64,000 bases of DNA. It comes from Axinella damicornis. Lineage: Eukaryota > Porifera > Demospongiae > Axinellida > Axinellidae. The first letter of the stretch is position 1, and the number at the start of each line of letters is the position of its first letter. The position numbers and the translations under genes are program-made. The stretch spans positions 11,994,671 through 12,058,670 of the forward strand of contig OZ007509.1 in the NCBI GenBank assembly GCA_963931865.1, written 5' to 3'. Of this stretch, positions 56,601-64,000 are shown in pieces. The notes under the pieces were generated by a model. The model did not search any database. It was not told the DNA's origin and was given only the letters and a program-made list of their open reading frames with translations.

Positions 56601-59600
56601 CTACCAGGAGTGCGGTTGCCCCTATACACTCCTGCATGGTAGGGGAAAAAGTCGTGCTGCGTAAATAATATAATAAATTAATGTTTGAGTACTTACGTAG
56701 GATTGGCCTACAAAGATTCTGACTACACAGCCATGATCGCTATCATGCACTTACCTGAACGTAAAACTTTTGTGGTAGAGATATGAACGTTTTTGTCTCG
56801 CCGTCAGCCACCATTGCTTGAGTGCTCTCTTCAACTTCTGTTGGCAGTACAGCTCTTAGGAAAGGCATACAAAGATTCTAACCACATGGCCATGATCGCT
56901 GTCATTCACTGATGCTTACATGCCGAAACTCACCGTGCTGGCAAAGTTGTGAGCGCTGTAACAATATCTTGTCTTCCCTTTGGCCGCCATTGCTGACTAG
57001 CTCGATTGATCGACTGAGCATGATCCTGACGTGACATGTGCGTTGATTGGGATGAGCTGCAATACCTAGCTTGCGCTACCAGCGAGTTGCAACCACAGCT
57101 ACCAGGGTGCGGTTGCCCCTCATAATTAATAATTAACGTTTGACTATTTACAAATGGCCTACAAAGATTCTGACTACACTGTCGTGATCACTATCATGCA
57201 GTGACACTACCGGTCAATCTTGGTGCTGAAACTCAGTAGAGATAGCTACAAGCACTTTTGTTGTGCCATCAGCCGCCATTGCTCATCGATGTCCATTGCC
57301 AGTACAGCTCTCATGAAGGGCCCACTAAGATTCTGACCACACAGCCGTGATCTCTGTCGTTCACTGATGCCAAAACTCACCGTGCTGGCAAAGTTGTGAG
57401 TGGTGTTATCTTCCCTTTGGCCGCCATTGTTGACTCGAGCATGGTCCTCACGTGACATGTACGTTGATTGAAATGAGCCTAGCTTGCATGACCAGCGAGT
57501 TTTTTTTTCCGATGAAAATTTTTCAGAAATGCAACGGACACACAGTATAGCTGTATAATAGCTAATTTTGCATGTATGTATACCAGATTTAAATGATGAT
57601 ACAGAAGAAGGTAAGTGTGGTTGCCCCTCGTTATTATATATCATGGTATATGCATGTATTACATCGAGGCAACCTCACTCCTGGTAGCTGTGCACCATAC
57701 ACATTTGGAATAATTATGTCTAGCTAGCTACAGTTCGTTCCAATTAGCACACATGCCACATAGCCTCGTTCCCAGGCCGCAAAACAGCCTGGGAACGAGG
57801 CTAACATGCCACGTGGCAACCACACTCAGTCAATCGCTAGCAATGGCGGCCAAAGTGATGACAGGAAATGATTACAGAGCTCACAATTTTGCCAGTACGG
57901 GCATGTAACATCAGTGGAAAACAGTGATCACGACCGTGTAGCCAGATCTTTGTGTGCCTTTCCTAAGAGCTGTACTGCCAACGAAAGTCGAAGAAAGTGC
58001 TCAAGCAACGGCACGACACAAGCGCTTGTATCTCCAGCACCAAGTTACAGCACCAAAATTGTATGGTTGGGTCACTGCATGAAAGCAATCACGACGGTGT
58101 AGTCAGAATCTTTGTAGGCCATTCATAGGTAGTTAAATGTCAATTAATTATTTAGATTACGAGGGGCAACCGCACTCCTGGTAGCAGCCGTTGCAACTGG
58201 TTGCAACTCGCTGGTTGGTAATGCAACTCATTCCAATTAAAACACATGCCACGTGGCAACCACGCTCAGTCGATCGCTAGCAATGGTGGCCAAAGGGAAG
58301 ACAAGAAATTACTACAGCGCTCACAACTTTGCCAGCACGGTGAGTTTGAAGAGTCAGTGAACGTGAGCGATCACGACCGCGTTGTCAGAATCTTTGTGGG
58401 CCTTTCGTGAGAGCTGTAGCTACTGGCTACGAAAGTTGAAGAGAGCGCTCGACACATGGCGACCACGGCATGACAAAAGAGCTTGTATCTGAGTTTCTGC
58501 ACAAAAATTGTACGCTTGGGTCACTGCATGGTAGCGATCATGACGGTGTAGTCAGCATCTTTGTGTGCCATTCCTATCACTGGAACGCATTAATTATATT
58601 ACACGGCGCAATCAGGAGTGTAACGAGGGGCAACCACACTCCTAGTAGCCGCTTTGCAACCAGTGTCTATCTTGCAACTGGTTGCAGCTCAGCTGGTTGC
58701 GCAAGCTAGGTATTGCAGCTCATTCCAATTAACGCACATGTCACGTGAGGACCACGCTCGGTCGATCAATGGCGTCCAAAGGGAAGACCAGAACTTATTA
58801 CAGCGCTCACAACTTCGCCAGCATGGTGGGTTTTGGCATGTGAGCATCAGAGGACGACAGGGATCACACCTATGTGGTCAGAATCTTTGTGGGGCCTTCG
58901 TAAGAGCTGTACTGGCGACGAACTTCGAACAGAGCGATCAAGCAATAGCAGCCGATGGCACTACATAAGCGCTTGTATCTCCACCACCAAGGTGAGTTTC
59001 AGCACCAAAATTGTACGGTGAGGACAGTGCATGATAGCGATCACGACGGTGTAGTCACAATCTTTGTGCGCCATTCCTATCACTGGAACGACATTAATTA
59101 ATTCAAGGGGCAACCGCACTCCTGGTAGCAGTTGCAACCCCGGTTTCCACTCGCCGTAGCACATGCTAAGTATCGCAGTTCGTTCCAATTAACGCACATG
59201 CCACGTGGCAACCACGCTCACTCGATCGTTAGCAATGGAGGCCAAAGAAATTATTACAGCGCTCACAACTTCGCCAGCACGGTGAGTTTCGGTACGTAAG
59301 CATCTGAACGACAGCGATCACGGCCGTGTGGTCAGGATCTTCATGGGCCCTACGTAAGAGCTGTACTGGCAACCAACGGCGAAGAGAGCGATCGAGCAAT
59401 GGCGGCCGACGGCATGACAAAATTAAGCGCTTGTATCTCCACCACCAAGGTGAGTTTCAGCACAATTATTATACGTTTGTGTCATTGCATGATAGCGATC
59501 ACGACGGTGTAGTCAGAATCTTTGTAGGCCATTCCTAAAGTAGTCAAAGGTTAATTATTTACATTATTTAGATTACATTACGCGGCACAATTTTTCCCCT

Positions 59601-61808
59601 ACCAGGAGTGTAGCTAACATTATTTACGAGGGGCAACCACACTCCTGGTAGCCATTGCAACCCCGGTTGCGACTCGCCGTAGCGCAAGCTAAGTATCGCC
59701 GTTAGTTCCAATTAACGCACATGCCACGTGGCAACCACGCTCTGTCGATCGCTAGCAATGGTGGCCAAAGGGAAGACACGAAGTTATTACAGCACTTACA
59801 ACTTGCCAGCACGGTGAGTTTTGGCATGTAAGCGTCAGTGAACGACAGCCATTACGGCTGTGTGGTCAGAATCTTTGTGGGCCCTTCGTAATTCTGTACT
59901 GGCAACCAACGTCGAAGAGGGTGATCGAGCAATGGCGGCCGATGGCATGACAAAAGCGCTTGTATCTCCGCCACTAAGGTGAGTTTCAGCATAATTGTTT
60001 GTCTAACTGCATGATGGCGATCACGACGTTGTAGTCGGAATCTCTGTAGACCTTTCCTGCGTGCTGTAAGGTTTGATTATTTAATTACGCGGCACAATTT
60101 TTCCCCTACCAGGAGTGTAAATTACGTACTTACATAACATTAACACATAATTTCCTCTTGTGTTGCAGGTCTAGTATACACCAGCTGGGTTGCTGAGCAT
60201 TCGTGGGGATTCATTCCAGAAAAATATGGAAAGCAGCGAATGGCAATGGGCAGAATGGCCATTAGGAATCTTGTAATGCTACTCCGAGCCATCTTCTTGT
60301 TTGCATTCCCAAGCGATGGTTCCATGAACATAGTAAACAAAATACCTCTTATTGTAGCTATCGTATACCATATTGTTGTTTGTGTTTGGTTTATGCAAAA
60401 CGGATGCCGTCATGTGAAGACGACGCTTCTAAGTGTTCTTGCAAAAATCGCTTCCAGCTACAACAGTATTATCAATTGGATACGTCAGTATTTGAGACAT
60501 ACAGCACCAGAAGACCCAACTGTTGCCAATCTAATACTGGAGGATCCTGAACTGAAACCAGAAGACCCAACTGTTGCCAATCTAATACTGGAGGATCCGG
60601 AACTGAACCGTGAAGAAGCACTAGAAGAACTAAACGATGCCAATCTAAAACTGGAGGATCTGAATTATGCAGAAATGCTAAAAGACACACCTTCCAAGGA
60701 ACTAATGCTAAATTCAAACCTTGCTGCCAGTACAGAATCAGAATGCCATTTTCTCCACGACTCTGAAGCTCATGAAGCACCACAGTTAGTAATAAGATCT
60801 GCAACAGAAGCTGCTAATCAACACCACTCTAGAACCGAAGTTGAGCCTCCGATGGCATCTTTTGTTTATAGTGTGGAGGAGGAGTCATCAAGTTTGAACA
60901 ATCTAGCTGGAAATGCACTTTCAAGCAACAATTTATATTTCGTTTTTCCCGGTAGTGACAATTCCAACCCCGAATGTCAAAATCTGATTGAATCACACCT
61001 TGATCATGACCATAACCACTTGGAATTCATCCAGCCTTTCCTTGACTTTCACACCGAGTTATCGAGTTTGCACCATCTAGAGACAGAAAACCAGCATGTG
61101 CAAACAGGGAGCTTGGCAACGCAGCAAGGTCTGTATGTCTGTAATATTAGATACATTGATGTGAGGTGTTCCTGTAGGTGGATTGGTAGTAAGTGAATCT
61201 GAGCTACACGTACTTTGCTCTCTCTAACAAGAGGTTGTCATGACTATCTAGAGCCATTAGTGATGCCAAGAGAGAATTCAAGAGAGAAATCAAAATTCCA
61301 GGATTTGAACCCATGACCTTCTGAATACTAATCAGATGCTATTGTAGTATGTGATATTAAGGTCGCCAGCTTAGAAACGTGGTTGCCAAAGCAACTTTAC
61401 ATTGCTAGTAACGAAACCAACAATGTACAATCATTGAAGTTTATAACTGATATAGTAGTCACCGTCAGAACTATCAGAATCAGAGGCTTTTAGTGATCAC
61501 ATGCCAGTTTTGTGCTGCCACATACCCACCTACCCAGTGTACCCACATGCCGCTTCTCCCCTTGCTGAAGTACAGTGCTCCCAGCAAAGAGAGTGCATTT
61601 AATTTCTTTGATAAAGTGTGTATAGCTTGAAAGAGACATCATCTATGTTCATTATAAGTTGATAGAAAATGTGCCATAACCTTTTGCAACCAATCACCAA
61701 AAAATTAGTTAAGTCACATGACATACCGACAGAGCTATTGCTTCACATGTCAACCGAGTACTCAACATACTTCAGTGACCCAGGTTCTAAGCCCCTCTTG
61801 GTGTGTGT

Positions 61809-61856
<48 letters not shown>

Positions 61857-64000
61857 TCTAGTCTAAAGGAGTTCTCAAGGGGTTTTATGCTAATTTGAGT
61901 GCAATAACCAGGTAACGTTGCAAATCTCTATCAATTTCTCTTTGCTTGGAGCACTGTAGCCTCCATCTTGAATACTTTTAGCACTGATTCTGCCAGCTTC
62001 TGATACCATGCATGCACTCATGTATGTATAAGTACTCCAGGGCCTGGGATGTATAATATGATGTTAGTGTAGTCATATAAAATTATGCCATTTGTTGATT
62101 TGCTGTAGGCTACCTGCGTGGTGTTGATGCAATCAACCACACTTCACTCACCTACATGGGCCAGGCCCAGACCTTTGAGTGGAAGAACTATGGCTTTAAG
62201 TTGCATATTCCAGAAAATTCTCTTCCTCCTGATGTGGCCGAATGTGAAGTCCATATCAAAGCCTCCCTATCTGGGCAATTCCAGTTTCCTGAAGGTACAA
62301 ATGTCATCAGTGGGATCTACTGGATATCCACTCCGCACCGGTTCATACAACCAGTCACCATTGAAATCCAACATTGTGTTCAACTTCACTCACCTGAAGA
62401 ATCAGATGATCTCACATTAGTTGTTGCAAAGTGCTCTCAGAAAAACCTTCCTTACCAGTTCAAAATCCTCAAGGGTGGAGTGTTTTCTCCACATAGCTCT
62501 TATGGTAGCATTCAGCTCAACCATTTCTCTGGTATCGGAATAATTCGAAGACTTTTACAGCCATTTTCGCGTGCACAAAAACGCTACTGTGCAAAACTCT
62601 ACTACACACCTAGCAGTATATCTGACTGGAATGTTCATTTTGTGATCACCTTGAACCTGGATGCACATATATCTGTGAGTGAATGTTACTGTTTACCTTC
62701 CATGCATGTGCCAGAATTAGACACATGCCATTATTTCTACATTACAGGCTGTTGATTCCAGATATGCTGGGATGGCTGCCAGAGTTGGACCTGACCAGGA
62801 GGTGATGTTTGAAGACGGGGAAATCACCCTGGATATTCCAGAGGATGGGATTACTTTGAGTGCTGGATGGATGATTATTCCTCTAACCCATCCTGGGGTA
62901 ATGCTACGATTGAATGCCTCTGTGGGTGAAATAAGGCCAGCTTCATAATAATATGGCATCGAACGAACATCTTATCGGGGTTAATGTTTTTCCCTTGCAA
63001 CGGTACAAAAACAGGAAAATTGACCTCACAACCGGTGACACTGTTAACACTCTGTCGGCCTAATCGTGCAGCATACTTACATAAACTGGGCATAGCACAT
63101 ACTTTAGATGACACAATTATTAATACCAAAAGCGCTTGCCCGCCACCTTAAGCTGAATGCAAAACAAAGTTCTAACTTCATATGAATGTGTACAGTTTGT
63201 TTCCAACGGTGTACATATTAAAGGGACTCTGCAATGTACTACCATAGATCGGGAAATTTTCGCGTGAAATATATTTCGCCTGTTAAATTTTCGCGTTGTT
63301 TCATCGCTCGAGCACACCAACGAAAATTAAACCACGAAAAAATTTCATTCACGCGGTACGCGAACGCATGCTCGTTTCCGCAACCGGATACCATGTCGCC
63401 ATTGGAGAGGAGCTGGAGTGTCGGCGCGAGTGAGGGAATGTAGCAGATACCCATGCCGTAGAGAGAGAACTGCCATTGCTTACTTACCTCGAAAGATTCG
63501 CCTGTCTCTCTCAGTCTGCGGTTACAACGTGGTTCCACGATCGTGCACTTGTCCTGGTAGAGAAGAGCTCAGTGATCTTCCAGGATCGGAAACACCATCA
63601 ACAGGTTTCAGGTAGCGCAGCAGAGCCATACTTGTACTTCGATTCAACACTCGAATGAAAACTCACACGTGAAGTCATCGATGTTTTCATGTTTTAAATT
63701 TTCGTCGTTATGCAGTATCGACGAAAATTAATTACGGCGAAAATTTCCCGATCTACGGTAGTTTTAAAGTTCTATTATGGTTAAGCATCTTAGATGTTAG
63801 GGAATTTACAGGTGATATCCTATTATTCTCCCAGATTATGAGGAGCCAGGTTGATCACTTTGCTCCTGGTCAGTGGGTGCCTTCCTGTCAGTTGTATGTG
63901 AAATGGATGAGGAAGCAGGAGCAACCTGTAGAATTCGTACACAGAGTGAAGCTGGTTGGGGCAAAGGACCCCTTTAACTTCTTTTCCATTCAGTCGCCTA
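50625..64000 (+). CDS. Multi-pass membrane protein with ZU5-type domain (6 exons, 3' end outside window)
   Basis: Exons 50625-50661, 50736-51218, 60169-61128, 62109-62674, 62748-62897 and 63835-64000+ join with GT/AG sites and consistent phases (1, 1, 1, 0, 0), giving 787 residues so far. Residues 1-255 hold about five or six hydrophobic segments (near 21-57, 75-92, 118-137, 154-165, 205-222, 233-250). An acidic linker has a 17-residue tandem duplication (PEDPTVANLILEDPEL twice). Exon 4 starts a ZU5-type module: TFEWKNYGFKLHIPENSLPP, ASLSGQFQFPEGTNVISGIY, PVTIEIQHC, SYGSIQLNHFSGIGI and YCAKLYYTPSSISDW. Exons 5-6 add EVMFEDGEITLDIPEDGITL and MIIPLTHP with a beta-rich continuation. Such modules occur in UNC5, ankyrin and PIDD relatives and in uncharacterised sponge and cnidarian proteins; they act in protein contacts. 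Exon 1 is the weakest call (ATG in GCCATGG context, only 12 codons). The C-terminal partner domain is unseen. Confidence 0.82.
51780..52375. mobile_element. Foldback element in intron 2
   Basis: GGGAGAGAGCCTGGAAGATT, ACATGCACGATGAAGTACTA and ATTGCCCACGC on the left face GGGCAATAATTCG, ACGTCATCGTGCACATGACG and AATCTTCCAGGC on the right. Loop of roughly 350 bp. Confidence 0.72.
52403..52445. repeat. End fragment of the dimeric repeat
   Basis: ATTACACTCCTGGTAGGGAG followed by a GTGCCGCGTAA motif; matches the 3' terminus of the repeats at 53020-60120. Confidence 0.8.
52500..52980. repeat. Dispersed repeat of about 480 bp, copy B
   Basis: Homologous to 39790-40275 (see shared motifs there). Starts TTAACCCTTTAGGGCCCAT, a terminus-like sequence, and ends near AAAATGACCT. 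Confidence 0.85.
54150..54582. mobile_element. Nested TAG-ended element
   Basis: TAGCGTCGTTCCCAGGCTCT, then CATTCTCGAAAAGGAGAAGA at the left; the right end gives the inverse, ending AGCCTGGGAATGAGGCTA. Arms over 40 bp. Includes a poly-G run near 54207-54222. No clear duplication. Confidence 0.78.
54657..55058. mobile_element. Nested element with CATACTTCCCAACC-type ends
   Basis: CATACTTCCCAACCCTGAG at the left is answered by CGGGACGGTTGGCAAGTGTG at the right. Inner motifs GGACAG and CCGGGACA repeat near the right end. Imperfect ends. Confidence 0.5.
55455..55986. mobile_element. Nested MITE, TACCRTATTTCYGCRATCAAAC ends
   Basis: TACCATATTTCTGCGATCAA at the left faces TTGATTGCGGAAATACGGTA at the right, each with adjacent CGGC(C/G)ACTA(A/C)TC motifs. 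A 75-codon frame inside has three Cys and several His but is not recognised. A solo end of this family is at 19826. Confidence 0.82.
57760..57803. mobile_element. 44-bp TAG-ended palindrome with 9-bp duplication
   Basis: TAGCCTCGTTCCCAGGC and its inverse around a few bases. ACATGCCAC lies directly before (57751-57759) and after (57804-57812). Inserted in a dimeric repeat copy. Confidence 0.88.
61255..61350 (-). repeat. Possible tRNA-derived SINE remnant
   Basis: On the minus strand, GGTCATGGGTTCAAATCCTG resembles a tRNA T-arm with the B-box GGTTCAAATCC, preceded by an anticodon-arm-like CTGATTAGTATTCAGAAG. No convincing A-box or acceptor stem, so not a functional tRNA. Confidence 0.4.
61566..61800. 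repeat. Dispersed repeat, copy B
   Basis: Homologous to 38240-38525 (CTCCCAGCAAAGAGAGTG, ATAAGTTGATAGAAAAT, AAGCCCCTCTTG). It ends where the GT/G tract starts. Located in intron 3 of the membrane-ZU5 gene. Confidence 0.78.
61801..61856. repeat. (GT)n followed by poly-G
   Basis: About 20 bases of GT then over 30 G in intron 3. Confidence 0.93.
63137..63151. mobile_element. Solo end of the GGTGGCGGGCA/TTAA MITE
   Basis: TGCCCGCCACC followed by TTAA, identical to the right end of the element at 13550-14038; no left partner found nearby. Confidence 0.55.
63239..63761. mobile_element. MITE, CTACCRTAGATCGGGAAATT ends (intron 5)
   Basis: CTACCATAGATCGGGAAATT at the left faces AATTTCCCGATCTACGGTAG at the right. 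TTTTCGCG and AAATTTTCG motifs recur inside both ends. It lies between the fifth and sixth exons of the membrane-ZU5 gene. Confidence 0.87.

Larger units (their letters stand above)
53020..60120. repeat. Cluster of about nine dimeric TIR repeats in both orientations (intron 2)
   Basis: Copies of about 450-600 bp: plus at 53020-53655; minus at 53656-56620 (interrupted by 53807-56085), 56625-57118 and 57130-57625; plus at 57650-58140, 58155-58605, 58620-59095, 59105-59605 and 59615-60120. Each starts GAGGGGCAACCGCACTCCTG and ends near CCCCTACCAGGAGTGTAAT, so CACTCCTGGTAG is an inverted terminus. Each copy is an internal head-to-tail dimer. Both halves carry GCAATGGCGGCC, then a GGTGAGTTT splice-donor-like motif, then GCGATCACG-CGGTGT and GTCAGAATCTTTGT. 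Copies are clearly similar but diverged. No protein is encoded. Confidence 0.9.

Noticed and set aside
61255..61350. Functional tRNA gene
   Set aside because: B-box and part of an anticodon arm only; no A-box or acceptor stem.

Overview
The window looks like nuclear DNA of an invertebrate animal. Genes are intron-rich with GT/AG splice sites and include animal families (ferlin, beta-TrCP, fibronectin-III repeats, and a ZU5 protein of a type I associate with sponges and cnidarians). Most of the sequence is non-coding and packed with microsatellites, minisatellites and short inverted-repeat transposons. A sponge (demosponge) is my best guess; this is inference from gene content, not proof.

Layout. 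1-3.3 kb: minus-strand exons of a ferlin (first C2 domain). 4.9-6.8 kb: a decayed LINE on the minus strand. 7.0-11.6 kb: a 62-bp minisatellite split by a 1.2-kb palindromic element, then nested inverted-repeat transposons. 12.6-13.4 kb: a decayed Penelope-like reverse transcriptase. 15.4-16.8 kb: a domesticated-looking or transposon-derived hAT-like gene broken by a TTAA-flanked insertion. 18.1-26.3 kb: eleven plus-strand exons of beta-TrCP (F-box plus seven WD40 repeats), the best-supported gene; its upstream exons were not found. 28.7-29.6 kb: an intronless GNAT acetyltransferase. 30.7-31.0 kb: a frameshifted amidohydrolase exon. 33.1-34.5 kb: fibronectin-III exons, one intact and two damaged. 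35-50 kb: satellites, minisatellites and MITEs with no convincing host gene. 50.6-64.0 kb: one plus-strand gene whose six exons join in phase across a 9-kb intron; it encodes several membrane segments, an acidic linker and a ZU5-type module, and runs off the right edge.

How it fits together. The host genes have no obvious shared pathway: membrane repair or fusion (ferlin), SCF ubiquitin ligase substrate recognition (beta-TrCP), small-molecule acetylation (GNAT) and a membrane-anchored ZU5 protein. What unites the window is mobile DNA. Several families can be defined here by their own target-site duplications: a TAG-ended family with 9-bp duplications, a TTAA-targeting family, an 8-bp (hAT-like) insertion in a minisatellite, and a dimeric element of roughly 500 bp repeated about nine times inside the large intron of the membrane-ZU5 gene. 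All exon boundaries were placed by eye from splice consensus, phase and family similarity; no alignment was run.
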